NCBI RefSeq assembly: GCF_000428585.1
Contig: NZ_AUAF01000008.1
Span: 27,650 to 91,649, forward strand
Reading direction: 5' to 3'
Length of the DNA stretch: 64,000 nt
Source: Zooshikella ganghwensis DSM 15267
GTDB taxonomy: Bacteria; Pseudomonadota; Gammaproteobacteria; Pseudomonadales; Zooshikellaceae
Positions 48,068 to 57,995 of the stretch are shown here, piece by piece. The first letter of the stretch is position 1; the number at the start of each line of letters is the position of its first letter. A model generated the notes under the pieces. It was given only the letters and a program-made list of their open reading frames with translations, had not been told where the DNA came from and ran no database searches. Position numbers and translations under genes: made by a program.

Positions 48068-48958
48068 TTAATGTGTGGCTATTTTTCGTCCAGCCAGACA
48101 AACCCAACCATCCTGGGTTTTGAAGTAATCTAGCGAAAACCAAGGTGCATAGGCTGCAATAACTTGATCCGCTTGTTCCATTAAAATACCAGATAACGCA
48201 ATTAAACCATCGGTTTTGACAAGTGGTGCAAGTTTTGGTGCCAAATCAATTAATGGTTTTGCTAAAATATTAGCCACTAATACGTCGGTTGTCGTATTAG
48301 AAAAGTCCTCAGGAAGATAAACATGTAACTGCTCAGGGTTTATGTGATTACGCTGAGCGTTATCTGCCGTAGCCTGTAAGGCTTGTGGGTCGTTATCGAT
48401 GGCAATTGCTTGTTTTGCTCCAAGCAAGAGCGAAGCGATGGCAAGAATTCCAGAGCCACAACCATAGTCAATAACGTCGAGCTTATTAAGATTTTGGGCA
48501 TCTAGCCAGGTTAGACACATTGCTGTTGTTGGGTGGGTCCCTGTGCCAAATGCTAAACCAGGATCAAGTCGAAGGTTAACTGCGTTTGGTTGAGGAGGCT
48601 CTAACCAGCTGGGACAGATCCATAAGCGCTCACCAAATTGCATTGGGTGGTATTGTCCCATCCACTCTCTTTCCCAGTCTTTATCTTCGACAATTTCTAT
48701 ACGGGAGGGGGGAAGTGGCTCAGGAGAAAAGTAATTTTCCAAGCTCGCTGTTACAAGCTCCATTGGCGTGTTTGCTGTAAAAAGGCCAATAAGAACAGTT
48801 TTCTCCCATAATGGTGTAGTACCAAGTTCTGGCTCATAAACAGGTTTGTCTTGGGCGTCTTCATAAGTTACTGAGCAAGCACCAAGCGCCAGTAACTGGT
48901 CTTCAAGTTCGTCAACCATTTTGGGGTTAACTTCTAGCTTTATTTGTACCCAAGACAT
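48068..48958 (-). CDS. prmA: Ribosomal protein L11 methyltransferase
   Basis: SAM-dependent enzyme that trimethylates bL11. The small N-terminal L11-recognition domain (MSWVQIKLEVNPKMVDELED) is followed by a class I methyltransferase domain with LDPGLAFGTGTHPTT, DYGCGSGILAIASLL and VANILAKPLI. 296 residues. AAGG lies 9 bp before the ATG. Confidence 0.96.
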   Translation of the reverse strand: MSWVQIKLEVNPKMVDELEDQLLALGACSVTYEDAQDKPVYEPELGTTPLWEKTVLIGLFTANTPMELVTASLENYFSPEPLPPSRIEIVEDKDWEREWMGQYHPMQFGERLWICPSWLEPPQPNAVNLRLDPGLAFGTGTHPTTAMCLTWLDAQNLNKLDVIDYGCGSGILAIASLLLGAKQAIAIDNDPQALQATADNAQRNHINPEQLHVYLPEDFSNTTTDVLVANILAKPLIDLAPKLAPLVKTDGLIALSGILMEQADQVIAAYAPWFSLDYFKTQDGWVCLAGRKIATH

Positions 48959-49025
48959 ACGAGCAACCTTAGTTTGTGATTTTGCCGGGCAGGGTAAGGA
49001 TAATTTTATGGTAAGTAAAGAGGCA

Positions 49026-49054
49026 GGAACAACAGGCTGATAGCCTGTTATTCC
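49026..49054 (-). terminator. Hairpin between accC and prmA
   Basis: GGAAcAACAGGCT (49026-49038) pairs with AGCCTGTTaTTCC (49042-49054), 12 of 13 positions, 3-nt loop. It lies downstream of accC. The T-run is poor, so it could be an attenuator or a processing site. Confidence 0.45.
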
Positions 49055-49100
49055 AGTCTTAAGTATCTAGCCTCTACTAAGAGAGGGGAGATCTTTTCAT

Positions 49101-50441
49101 TTAACGAGAAAGTTTCTGCTCTAGATAGTGGATATTGACGCCACCCGCTGCGAAATTGCTGTCTCGCATTAGCTCCATATGCAAAGGTGTGTTGGTCCGT
49201 ATACCGTGAACAACGAGTTCATCCAACGCATTTCGCATTCTTCTGATGGCTTCTTCGCGATCTCCACCGTAAGCGATTAGCTTAGCAATGAGTGAGTCAT
49301 AATAGGGGGGGACCGTATAACCTGTGTAAAGGTGTGAATCAACTCGAATGCCATAGCCACCTGGTGCATGGAAGTGCTTCACAGGTCCAGGAGAAGGCAT
49401 AAATGTTTTTGGGTCTTCTGCGTTAATACGACACTCAATAGCATGGCCACTAATTGTGATGTCTTCCTGGCGTAGTGATAAAGGCTCGCCACTAGCGATT
49501 TTGAGTTGCTCTTTAACAATATCAACACCAGTCACAATTTCTGATACTGGATGTTCAACCTGAACCCGAGTGTTCATTTCAATAAAATAGAACTGGCCAT
49601 CCTGATATAAAAATTCAAAGGTGCCTGCGCCTCGGTAGCCAATATCAACACAAGCTTTTACGCAGCGCATAGCAATATCATTGCGTAAGTCATCAGGGAT
49701 GCCTGGTGCAGGCGCTTCTTCAATGACTTTTTGGTGTCGTCTTTGTAGAGAACAGTCTCTGTCACCAAGATGTATCGCGCTCCCCTGGCCATCTGCTAAG
49801 ACTTGGATTTCAACATGGCGAGGTCTTTCTAAGTATTTCTCTAAGTAAACCATGTCATTGCCAAAAGCGGCGAGGGCTTCGGACTGTGTCACACTGACAG
49901 CATTTAACAGGTGAGCTTCACTGTGAACAACGCGCATTCCACGACCGCCACCACCACCTGATGCTTTGACGATAACTGGGTAGCCAATTTCCCGGGCGAT
50001 GCGTACAGTGCGCTCTTTATCTTCAGTAAGTGGACCATTAGATCCAGGAACAGTAGGTACTCCTGCTTTTTGCATGGCTTTGATAGCGGATACTTTATCC
50101 CCCATCAGGCGAATGACATCAGCAGATGGACCAATGAACTTAAAGCCACTCTTTTCAACTTGTTCTGCAAAATCTGCATTTTCCGCTAAGAAGCCATAAC
50201 CGGGGTGAATGGCAACAGCATCAGTCACTTCTGCGGCACTGATAATAGCGGGAATGTTCAAGTAGCTATCAATTGGGTTATTCGGACCGATACATACTGT
50301 CTCATCAGCTAACCGAACATGCATTAAGGATTCGTCGGCCTTGGAGTGAACTGCGACGGTTTTTATGCCGAGTTCTTTACAGGCGCGCAGAATCCGTAGT
50401 GCAATTTCACCACGGTTGGCAATTAGCACTTTTTCCAACAT
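49101..50441 (-). CDS. accC: Acetyl-CoA carboxylase, biotin carboxylase subunit
   Basis: Carboxylates biotin on AccB with ATP and bicarbonate, the first half-reaction of fatty-acid synthesis. ATP-grasp fold with [40 protein letters not shown] and [18 protein letters not shown]. 446 residues, normal. AGGA lies 8 bp before the ATG. Last gene of aroQ-accB-accC. Confidence 0.97.
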   Translation of the reverse strand: MLEKVLIANRGEIALRILRACKELGIKTVAVHSKADESLMHVRLADETVCIGPNNPIDSYLNIPAIISAAEVTDAVAIHPGYGFLAENADFAEQVEKSGFKFIGPSADVIRLMGDKVSAIKAMQKAGVPTVPGSNGPLTEDKERTVRIAREIGYPVIVKASGGGGGRGMRVVHSEAHLLNAVSVTQSEALAAFGNDMVYLEKYLERPRHVEIQVLADGQGSAIHLGDRDCSLQRRHQKVIEEAPAPGIPDDLRNDIAMRCVKACVDIGYRGAGTFEFLYQDGQFYFIEMNTRVQVEHPVSEIVTGVDIVKEQLKIASGEPLSLRQEDITISGHAIECRINAEDPKTFMPSPGPVKHFHAPGGYGIRVDSHLYTGYTVPPYYDSLIAKLIAYGGDREEAIRRMRNALDELVVHGIRTNTPLHMELMRDSNFAAGGVNIHYLEQKLSR

Positions 50442-50485
50442 GATGTTGATCCTGCGTTGTTAGTTGTGTTGAAAGCATTAAATGC

Positions 50486-50965
50486 TTAGACGATTGTCAC
50501 CAGAGGCTGGTCAAACTCAACAGGCTGACCATTTTCAACCAAAATGGCTTCTACGGTGCCGGTTTTGTCTGCCTCTATTTGATTCATCATTTTCATTGCT
50601 TCAACAATACACAACACATCACCCACTTTGACATGTTGTCCAACCTCTATAAAAGCAGGAGAGCTGGGAGAAGGAGCGCGATAAAAAGTACCAACCATGG
50701 GTGAGTGAACCGTATGGCCATTAAGTGCTGGCTTTTCAGGCTTGTCTTCTGCTGGCTTAGCTTCTGCGGCGGGAACAGCGGTAGCAGAGGCAGTTGCCAT
50801 TGGCATTGTTGGCTGTAAGTGGGCAGCAGCATAAGCAGGAGCTACAGGTGCTGGATTAGAGTGACGGCTGATCCGCACGGACTCTTCACCTTCTTTTATT
50901 TCCAGTTCGTCGATACCGGATTCTTCCAGTAACTCAATGAGTTTTTTGACTTTTCTAATATCCAT
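50486..50965 (-). CDS. accB: Acetyl-CoA carboxylase, biotin carboxyl carrier protein
   Basis: Carries biotin on Lys125 in the EAMKMM motif. N-terminal [20 protein letters not shown], an Ala/Pro-rich linker (about 45-80) and the C-terminal biotinyl domain with thumb-containing topology. The frame opens 18 bp further upstream, but the ATG at 50965 has an AGAGAG ribosome site and is the family start (159 residues). 44 bp before accC. Confidence 0.96.
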   Translation of the reverse strand: MDIRKVKKLIELLEESGIDELEIKEGEESVRISRHSNPAPVAPAYAAAHLQPTMPMATASATAVPAAEAKPAEDKPEKPALNGHTVHSPMVGTFYRAPSPSSPAFIEVGQHVKVGDVLCIVEAMKMMNQIEADKTGTVEAILVENGQPVEFDQPLVTIV

Positions 50966-50992
50966 AGTTCGTGCTCTCTTCAAGCTAGAAAT

Positions 50993-51445
50993 TTAGTCAA
51001 GTGCAAGGTTTTCTATATGGCGGATTGCTGCAAGCAAAGCCAGTTCGTAACCTTGTGCACCTAATCCACATATCACCCCTTGAGCAACATCAGAAAAATA
51101 AGACTGATGTCGAAAAGTTTCTCTCTGGTGAATATTGGATAGATGAACTTCAATAAATGGAATATTGACCCCTAATAATGCATCGCGTAATGCGACACTC
51201 GTATGCGTAAATGCCGCAGGATTGATAATGATGAAATGAATGCCCTCATTAGCCGCATCATGAATACGGTCAATTAATTCATACTCAGCATTACTCTGCA
51301 TTGCTTGCAAGTGGTGGCCATGTTCCAGAGCCTGTGTTGTCAGTGTCTGGTTTATATCGTCAAGTGTCGTTGACCCATAAATTGTGGGTTCTCTTTTGCC
51401 CAGCAAATTTAGGTTAGGTCCATGGAGAACAAGAATGGTTGCCAT
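50993..51445 (-). CDS. aroQ: 3-dehydroquinate dehydratase, type II
   Basis: Third step of the shikimate pathway. [20 protein letters not shown], the catalytic Tyr region, [17 protein letters not shown] and the catalytic His in [13 protein letters not shown] are all present. The frame begins at a TTG 18 bp earlier. The ATG at 51445 gives 150 residues and a family-like start. It is 27 bp upstream of accB, an arrangement common in gammaproteobacteria. Confidence 0.95.
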   Translation of the reverse strand: MATILVLHGPNLNLLGKREPTIYGSTTLDDINQTLTTQALEHGHHLQAMQSNAEYELIDRIHDAANEGIHFIIINPAAFTHTSVALRDALLGVNIPFIEVHLSNIHQRETFRHQSYFSDVAQGVICGLGAQGYELALLAAIRHIENLALD

Positions 51446-51843
51446 ATTAAAGAGAGCCCCCAAATTATCTTGGTTATCCCCAGAAGAAGTAAACTGAGGG
51501 GTTTAGAGTGTGTTACCTTTGTGTGGGTCTGTAAGCCCTTAAAAACTGGCCTGTTTAGTTAGCCAGCATTCTTGGTTAAAGATTTACACAAGAACGTGTC
51601 ATTACATGGTTGTTGACAGCAGTTGTGTAACCTTAACTGTTCAGACTTACAATGAACTTGCTGACGATAATGATAAGGCGCAGATTCTGCCTGAAAGAAA
51701 AAGAACTGTCCAGTTATCGTCTGTTACTGCACGTTACCGCCATGATAAAAGCCAGTTTATATATTTTCCCGTAAGATGGTTAATAAATAGCAACACGTTA
51801 GCTACCGTTGTTTACTTTCTACTGAATTTGACCCTAATTGTCG
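51446..51843. other. Gap upstream of aroQ-accBC
   Basis: 398 bp between the dsbD stop and the aroQ start, both on the minus strand, so it should contain the aroQ-accBC promoter. A TTAACC-N16-TATAAA pair reading on the minus strand is discernible near 51757-51785, far upstream of aroQ. No terminator for dsbD's neighbour and no convincing gene were found. A plus-strand frame at 51606-51851 lacks any support. Confidence 0.4.
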
Positions 51844-53754
51844 TCAATTAAGCACTGAAGTTAGACGATCTTTTAAGGATTGGGCAGTAATATCGCCTTG
51901 TAAGCGTAGAGAGGAGAGTTCATTGCCTTGTTGATCAAAAAAAAGCAGGGCAGGAGGACCAAACAGGCCATATTCTTTTAATAGTGAGCTATGGTCAGGC
52001 GTATTATCAGTAATATCGGCTTTGACCAGCATAAACTGACTTAATAGTGTATTAACCTCTGGTTTCGTAAGGACGTCTCGCTCAATGACTTTACAGGAAA
52101 TACACCAGTCAGCGTAAATATCAACTAAAACAGGTTTTTTTTGCACGCTGGCCTGGGCAATAACATTCGTTAGTTGTTGGGTAGTTGTTACTGTTGTGAA
52201 ATCAGCGCGTTGAGATTTAATAGGGCCAGAGGCAGTGGCTAGGGGCCTTAGTGGATCATGGTTTCCTTGGGCTGCACCAATAATCAGTGTGGAGCCATAA
52301 ATCAGCAAAATAATACCTAGTCCTTGAAAAAAAGCACGCCACTGGGTCTTAGGTGTAAAGTTAAGCGCACCGAGGTAAATTGCACTACAGATGAGTAATG
52401 CAGCCCACAGCATTAGTGTGAGTGGGCCTGGTATTAACCTTTCCAGTAACCATATGGCGACTCCCAGCAACAGGACGCCAAAAACGGATTTAACTGCATT
52501 CATCCAGTTACCGGCTTTGGGGAGTAACTTGGCTCCTCCTGCTCCAATGAGAAGTAAAGGAATTCCCATACCAATGCTTAAGCTAAATAAGCTGACAGCA
52601 CCTAATGTGGCATCGCCTGTTTGTGAAATGAATAACAAAATTCCAATTAAGGGGGCAGATACACAAGGTGATACCAATAAGCTAGAGAAGATGCCCATAA
52701 CACCCGCACTAAGATAGCTCCCTCCTTGCTGCTTACTCATAATGCGGTCAATTCTATCTCTTAAAAACTGGGGCAGCTGAAGTTCATAAAAGCCAAACAT
52801 TGCAAACGCCAAGAGAACAAAAAGGATCGCAAAAGGAATGAGTAGCCAGGGAGACTGGAATTGGGCTTGAAGATTGTAATCTGCACCTAGCAAGCCCATT
52901 AGAGAACCAACAATGGTGTAAGTAATGGCCATACCAAGAACAAAGCATAAGCTTAGGGTAATAGACTGGCTTTGAGATAACTGGCCACGTTGATGCTCGC
53001 CGACAATAATACTTGAAAGGATAGGCATCATGGGAAATACGCAGGGGGTGAAGCTCAGGCCTAAGCCTGCAATGACAAACATGAGAATGATCCATAGCCA
53101 GTTACCTGAGCTAAGGAGTTCAGTATAGGTTGCTTCAAGTGTTGTGTTACTGCTGATGGGTGAAGTGGTTGCAGGAATAACCGTTTTGCTAGAAACAGCC
53201 AAGGTTGATGTTGTAGCAGTATTTAAAGGTTGCGAGGATGTTGCTGTTGGTGTACTTCCTGTTGGGCGCTGGGGAGTTAATGCTAAGTTAATGGTGTGTG
53301 GGGGATAACACAGTCCCTTTTCAGCACAGCCTTGGAATGTTGCTGCCATAGAAAGCAGATCAGTTTGCTGATTTAAGGGAAGCTTGACTGTAACATCGTG
53401 CTCAAACACCTCTACATCTTTTTGCTGGAATGGGTCAAACTTGATCTTTCCAGAAGGAATAACCGGGTTGCTACTGGTAATTCCTGCATCTTCAATCCTA
53501 AAGCGGAACCTGCCTTTATAAAGATAATGTTCTGGTGTGACTTTAAAGGTTAAGTAAGCCGTACCGTCTTCAATATAGCCTTGCACCTGAAAGGCTTCTT
53601 CAACAGGAAGAAACTCACTGTCTTCGATAGAACTGAGGGCATTATTGTTAAAAGGTGAGCGGTCAAATAAGCCTTCACTGTATGTGAGTGGACTCAATAA
53701 TCCTAATAGAAGTAATAATGAAGCAAGCTGTAGGAGGGAAGGGCTTTTTTTCAT
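51844..53754 (-). CDS. dsbD: Thiol:disulfide interchange protein DsbD
   Basis: Passes electrons from cytoplasmic thioredoxin to periplasmic DsbC/CcmG. Signal peptide (1-27), N-terminal alpha domain with the cysteine pair in GCAEKGLCYPP, a Ser/Thr-rich linker, eight membrane helices (about 215-500) with redox cysteines in SFTPCVFPMMP and SPCVSAPLIG, and a C-terminal thioredoxin domain with CISC (Cys551/554). 636 residues. All three redox pairs are intact. Confidence 0.95.
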   Translation of the reverse strand: MKKSPSLLQLASLLLLLGLLSPLTYSEGLFDRSPFNNNALSSIEDSEFLPVEEAFQVQGYIEDGTAYLTFKVTPEHYLYKGRFRFRIEDAGITSSNPVIPSGKIKFDPFQQKDVEVFEHDVTVKLPLNQQTDLLSMAATFQGCAEKGLCYPPHTINLALTPQRPTGSTPTATSSQPLNTATTSTLAVSSKTVIPATTSPISSNTTLEATYTELLSSGNWLWIILMFVIAGLGLSFTPCVFPMMPILSSIIVGEHQRGQLSQSQSITLSLCFVLGMAITYTIVGSLMGLLGADYNLQAQFQSPWLLIPFAILFVLLAFAMFGFYELQLPQFLRDRIDRIMSKQQGGSYLSAGVMGIFSSLLVSPCVSAPLIGILLFISQTGDATLGAVSLFSLSIGMGIPLLLIGAGGAKLLPKAGNWMNAVKSVFGVLLLGVAIWLLERLIPGPLTLMLWAALLICSAIYLGALNFTPKTQWRAFFQGLGIILLIYGSTLIIGAAQGNHDPLRPLATASGPIKSQRADFTTVTTTQQLTNVIAQASVQKKPVLVDIYADWCISCKVIERDVLTKPEVNTLLSQFMLVKADITDNTPDHSSLLKEYGLFGPPALLFFDQQGNELSSLRLQGDITAQSLKDRLTSVLN

Positions 53755-53963
53755 TGATTATAGGGTTCCGTCACCATAAATGTTTGAGGGTTTGACTTTA
53801 GACCTTTAGCTGAGTTCCTGATGTCGCATAGATTAGCATAAACGCGTGGGTAAAAGCTTTACAGTATTAGCAGGAAGTAAACGAGTGGCTGCTCAGCTTA
53901 TTAAATGACCGATTAAAATATAAAAAACTTGCAAGGGGAATGTGTAGTGTGTGAGTGGGATGA

Positions 53964-55637
53964 TTAGGAGGCTGAAGCAGCGGGTTTTTTAGGTGATCCC
54001 TTCTCTTTCGGAGGGGTATAAATCCGGACACAGTTACGGCCAGCATGCTTCGCGTCATAAAGTGCCTGGTCTGCTTGAGAGGATAACATTTCATTGTTGT
54101 CTTCAGTGAGCATCGCTATTCCACAGCTAAATGTAACCTGGAGGTCTTCTGGGTGAGCAGGTTGACGCAGCTGAGCAAAGTGCGAGCGAATATCATTAAG
54201 CAGTGCAATGGCATTTTCTTGCTGGGTGTTGGGGAGGATGACGGCGAACTCCTCACCACCATAACGTCCCACTGTATCTGTTTTCCGCAGGCGCTGTTTA
54301 AGAAATAAGGCGAGGCTTTTGATCACCCTGTCACCCATTGGGTGGCCATAGGTGTCATTCACACTCTTAAAGTGGTCTATATCAATCATGGCAAAGGCGA
54401 GTGGTGTTTGGTTTTCCTCAGAGCGCAGGATTTCATTTTGCAGCTGTTGCAATGTATAAGTGTGGTTATAAAGCCCAGTCAAGCTATCCCGTATCATTCT
54501 TGATAGCAAAGCTCTGGCCCGCTCGCCACGGTTTCTAACCGTAGATATTAAGTGGTGAGGTTTAATCGGTTTGGTCAAAAAGTCATCCCCCCCCTCACTC
54601 ATGGCAATTAATTGCTTGTCTACATCAGCTTCAGCGGAGAGATAAATAATGGGGATGCTAACGTACTTTTCCTGCTGGCGAATGACTTTAGCTAACTCCA
54701 TCCCATTACATTCAGGCATATACATATCAAGAATCATCAAGTCTGCATCGAATTTTTCTAGTGCATCCAGGACTTCCAAAGGCTTCGTGATGACTTCTGT
54801 GATAATGCCGGCTTTGTTCAGTGTATTTTGTGTGAAATAAGCTTGAGCTTTTGAATCGTCAACGATCAATACACGGTAAGGGTCCTGAACAACAACACGT
54901 GTTAGTTGTTCAATACGATCAATGATATGACCAATTTCAAGCCCTCGGGTATAAAACTCACAACCAAAAGCCCGAGTTGCTTCTAACCGCGTTCGAATAT
55001 CATCAATATCATGACTATAAAACAAAACAGGGAAAGGGCTGTCGCGCTCTGCCTGAATCTTCTTAATCAAATCAATACCGGCATGACGCTGTCGGCCGAA
55101 ATCAACATCCATGACAATAACGGCAGGGTGGCGGGCATGATATGCATTCAAAAAGTCTCTGGGGGCAAAAAATGCTTTGGCTCGAATCCCAAAGTAATCC
55201 ATTTGTTTCAGTAATTTTCCAGCAAGGCTGGGATGGTTTAGGCCAATATAGACAGGTTTCGTTGACGGAATTGATGTAGGTTTGGCGTTAGAGTCGCCTT
55301 TACGAAGGGCTGTGTAGCTGAGTGTGGAAATCAGGTTATTGAGTTTACGAATTGTATCACTATTAGGGATACTGTTACTGTCAAAATTTTGTAGAATATC
55401 CGCGATCTGTTCTGCGATTTGAGCATGTTTTTCCTGATCAAATCGTTTAGCGTACTTCAAAAGCTTCTCATTCGCTCGATTAAACTCCTCTAACCACTGC
55501 TTAGTCCAGTGGTCGGTATTTATTCGGTGCCAACATTCAATAACCTGGCGCGCCCTATTAGTAACGCGTTGAGCAAAATGATCCTTTAGCCGAGCGGTAG
55601 ACTTTTGTATTGATTCTTTAGAAACTTGCTCGGTCAT
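53964..55637 (-). CDS. Diguanylate cyclase with two receiver domains (GcbA/AdcA-like)
   Basis: An N-terminal helical region of about 115 residues is followed by a divergent receiver (about 125-250, still with VIVMDVDF) and a canonical receiver (about 255-375; DD pair, LMILDMYMPECNG, LTKPIKP). A GGDEF domain follows (about 385-545) with intact GGEEF (460-464) and a product-inhibition site RKTD (451-454). It should therefore make c-di-GMP under phosphorelay control. Gene order beside dsbD matches Pseudomonas PA4843 (gcbA), a regulator of initial attachment. The C-terminal tail is Lys/Pro/Ser-rich. Confidence 0.88.
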   Translation of the reverse strand: MTEQVSKESIQKSTARLKDHFAQRVTNRARQVIECWHRINTDHWTKQWLEEFNRANEKLLKYAKRFDQEKHAQIAEQIADILQNFDSNSIPNSDTIRKLNNLISTLSYTALRKGDSNAKPTSIPSTKPVYIGLNHPSLAGKLLKQMDYFGIRAKAFFAPRDFLNAYHARHPAVIVMDVDFGRQRHAGIDLIKKIQAERDSPFPVLFYSHDIDDIRTRLEATRAFGCEFYTRGLEIGHIIDRIEQLTRVVVQDPYRVLIVDDSKAQAYFTQNTLNKAGIITEVITKPLEVLDALEKFDADLMILDMYMPECNGMELAKVIRQQEKYVSIPIIYLSAEADVDKQLIAMSEGGDDFLTKPIKPHHLISTVRNRGERARALLSRMIRDSLTGLYNHTYTLQQLQNEILRSEENQTPLAFAMIDIDHFKSVNDTYGHPMGDRVIKSLALFLKQRLRKTDTVGRYGGEEFAVILPNTQQENAIALLNDIRSHFAQLRQPAHPEDLQVTFSCGIAMLTEDNNEMLSSQADQALYDAKHAGRNCVRIYTPPKEKGSPKKPAASAS

Positions 55638-55838
55638 GATACAACGGACAGCCCATATTAAATGACATTATTTGATCACCATGTGCGCGTCTAGCTCAAC
55701 AAACTAGTGAAGTTTTTACTGCTTTGTCTTGATAGTTATAGGTTATAAGATGGATTGACTCAACTGGTCGCACATGCATTATGTTACTCTAACCTCAAAT
55801 ACTGCCCGAAAGCCACTGTTATGATAAAAGGCGTGTTA

Positions 55839-56558
55839 ATGGAGAATATTCATAAACAACGTTGTTTGATCCCTATTTTATTGGGATTGTTTCTTACTGT
55901 GGGTATAGCAGGTTGTAAGCATCAGACACTTCCCGCTAACGATCCCCAATCTACTCAGGAAATGGTTCAGAATGATACGAAGCATAAACGTATGCAGTCA
56001 CGTATTGCCTGGTTATTGCTAGAGGCAGAAGATGCTTTTAAAGAACGGCGACTGACAACCCCAAAAACTGACAATGCCTTAAGTTATTACCAAGAGGTTT
56101 TAGAGCAACAGCCGGATAGTATTGAAGCACAACTCGGAATTGAGCGTATCGTTAAGCGTTACAAAAATATGATCCGTTATGCAGTTGAGCAAAAAAAACT
56201 CGCAAAAGCACAAATTTTATTGTTAAGAGCTCAGTCAGTCGATAAGGATCATAAATTATTACAAACACTTGCAAATGAAGTTATGTCTCTGCAGTCAAAA
56301 GGAAAATTGCAGTTTTATCTGGATGTAGATCTGCTACAAGCTCGCTCACCAATTATTGTGCATCACTTAGCGTCTATTAGAAAATACCTTGCAGACGGTG
56401 TACAAGAGGTACTTTTGGTAAGCCCTACTGATGCAGATAGTCAGTGGATATTGAAGCAGTTAGATGTTAATGCTAATGAACAGCGATTTACTGTACAACA
56501 GCAGGCGGGTAAGCAGCCTAAAGTTCAAATTAAATTGTCTTCCAGTAAAAACTCGTAA
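55839..56558 (+). CDS. Predicted lipoprotein with TPR-like helices
   Basis: Lipoprotein signal with lipobox IAGC (hydrophobic LIPILLGLFLTVGIAGC), so the mature protein is lipid-anchored. The middle (about 55-155) is helical and TPR-like (ALSYYQEVLEQQPDSIEAQL), and the C-terminal 70 residues are beta-rich. The frame opens at a TTG (55755), which is really part of a -35-like TTGACT. I choose the ATG at 55839, with AAAGG 7 bp upstream, giving 239 residues. Divergent from the diguanylate cyclase gene and 55 bp ahead of the DUF2333 gene, as in Pseudomonas. Function unknown. Confidence 0.75.
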   Translation: MENIHKQRCLIPILLGLFLTVGIAGCKHQTLPANDPQSTQEMVQNDTKHKRMQSRIAWLLLEAEDAFKERRLTTPKTDNALSYYQEVLEQQPDSIEAQLGIERIVKRYKNMIRYAVEQKKLAKAQILLLRAQSVDKDHKLLQTLANEVMSLQSKGKLQFYLDVDLLQARSPIIVHHLASIRKYLADGVQEVLLVSPTDADSQWILKQLDVNANEQRFTVQQQAGKQPKVQIKLSSSKNS

Positions 56559-56613
56559 AGCAAGTTGTGCACAGTATAATTCTGAAAATTGATTACTAAA
56601 TTAGAGAGAAATT

Positions 56614-57663
56614 ATGGTACTTGACAGCATAAAGGATGTGCTTTTCACGTTGGGTGAAAAGTTCAGGATTCTCGGAAAAGGACGTTTAGGAAAAGCCATC
56701 GGAATTGTTGGAGTCGTGCTAGTCTTGCCCATTGTTATTTTAGGTTTTATCTGGAACGCTGAGCCAGATTTATTTGATGTTGATACAGTGGCAAAAGACT
56801 ATGCAAAACAAGAAGGTAATCAGGTGGTTACCGGCTATGTAACAACTTACACTCTTAAACATGTGACAGAAACGCTTTTAAATAAATCAGGTGGCTTTTT
56901 GTCAAACGATGTTATGCCACCCAGTGTTTTGATGGACAATATGCCAAGCTGGGAGTTTGGGGTTTTAGTACAAGTTCGTGACCTATCCAGGGCTATGCGG
57001 AAATCTTTCAGTCGGTCACAGTCACAATCGGTTGAAGACAAGGACTTGGCGATTGCTGAGCCACAATTTTCATTTGATCATCGAAGTTTTATGCTACCGT
57101 CTTCTGAAAAGGAGTATAAAAAAGGTCTTAAAAAGCTTGATAAGTACCTTCAGCGGTTAGCTGATCCAAAGGATCAAAATGCTCAATTTTACGCCCGTGC
57201 AGATAACTTGCGAGATTGGTTGGCTGATGTTGAAACTCGTTTAGGTAGTTTATCCCAACGGTTAAGTGCAAGTGTTGGCAAAGACCGGCTTAACACTGAC
57301 TTAGAAGGTGAACCTGGGGCAAAGCAATCAACTTATAAGAAAGAGTTATTAGAAGTTAAAACACCATGGCTTGAGATTGATAATGTCTTTTTTGAAGCCA
57401 GAGGCACGGCATGGGCTTTAATACACTTTTTGCGTGCGATTGAAACAGACTTTGCAGATATTTTAGAAAAGAAAAAAGCTGTCATTAGCCTAAGACAGAT
57501 TATTCGTGAGCTGGAAGCCACTCAAGAAGTTATTTGGAGTCCAGTAATTCTTAATGGAAGTGGGTTTGGCTTTTTAGCAAATCACTCGTTGGTGATGGCG
57601 TCCTATATTTCTCGTGCAAATGCTGCTCTGATCCAGTTGCGTAGCCTGCTTCAAAAGGGCTAA
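56614..57663 (+). CDS. DUF2333 family membrane-anchored protein
   Basis: 349 residues: one membrane helix near the N-terminus (about 26-47), then a periplasmic, mainly helical domain. Conserved family features include PPSVLMDNMPSWEFGVLVQ, the WLEIDNVFFEARGTAWALIH segment and the GFGFLANHSLVMASYISRAN end. Function unknown. Paired with the preceding lipoprotein gene; the pair probably acts in the envelope. Confidence 0.85.
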   Translation: MVLDSIKDVLFTLGEKFRILGKGRLGKAIGIVGVVLVLPIVILGFIWNAEPDLFDVDTVAKDYAKQEGNQVVTGYVTTYTLKHVTETLLNKSGGFLSNDVMPPSVLMDNMPSWEFGVLVQVRDLSRAMRKSFSRSQSQSVEDKDLAIAEPQFSFDHRSFMLPSSEKEYKKGLKKLDKYLQRLADPKDQNAQFYARADNLRDWLADVETRLGSLSQRLSASVGKDRLNTDLEGEPGAKQSTYKKELLEVKTPWLEIDNVFFEARGTAWALIHFLRAIETDFADILEKKKAVISLRQIIRELEATQEVIWSPVILNGSGFGFLANHSLVMASYISRANAALIQLRSLLQKG

Positions 57664-57995
57664 TAATTCCACTTTTGAATATTTTTGTCACCAGGTTAGA
57701 TGTAGAAGTACATCTAACCGCATCCTCATTTCTCTCTGCGTTTAATACACTACATTTGCCTTTTACAATAAAATAATTTTTATCAGTATTTGTTTTGAAA
57801 TAGTGCTTATTAGCAAATATTGAAACTTGTATTTTATTGTGTTGTCTCTGTAAAACACGTAATACAAATAGGCCTTAGTATATTAAATCATCATTGGGTA
57901 GAAATTCTAACTCCGTAATTGGAACAGCCTTTTACAATAGACTGTTACTGTGTAACTACCCTCTATTTACCCACTTTATCCAGGCTTTAAAGTTC
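57664..57995. other. AT-rich gap after the DUF2333 gene
   Basis: 332 bp without a gene and visibly richer in A and T than the DNA before it. It contains the perfect hairpin at 57694-57719 and otherwise nothing recognisable. It marks the start of the gene-poor region that continues to the end of the window. Confidence 0.5.
57694..57719 (+). terminator. Perfect 11-bp hairpin after the DUF2333 gene
   Basis: GGTTAGATGTA (57694-57704) and TACATCTAACC (57709-57719) form a perfect 11-bp stem with a GAAG tetraloop, 30 bp after the stop. The T-run is missing, so it is terminator-like by stem and place only. Confidence 0.5.

Noticed and set aside
51606..51851. Plus-strand 81-residue frame between aroQ and dsbD
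   Set aside because: No ribosome site, overlaps the dsbD end, unremarkable composition; most likely chance in a promoter region.
55755..55838. N-terminal extension of the lipoprotein from a TTG
   Set aside because: The TTG belongs to a -35-like TTGACT, and the extension would bury the lipoprotein signal; the ATG at 55839 has a proper ribosome site.
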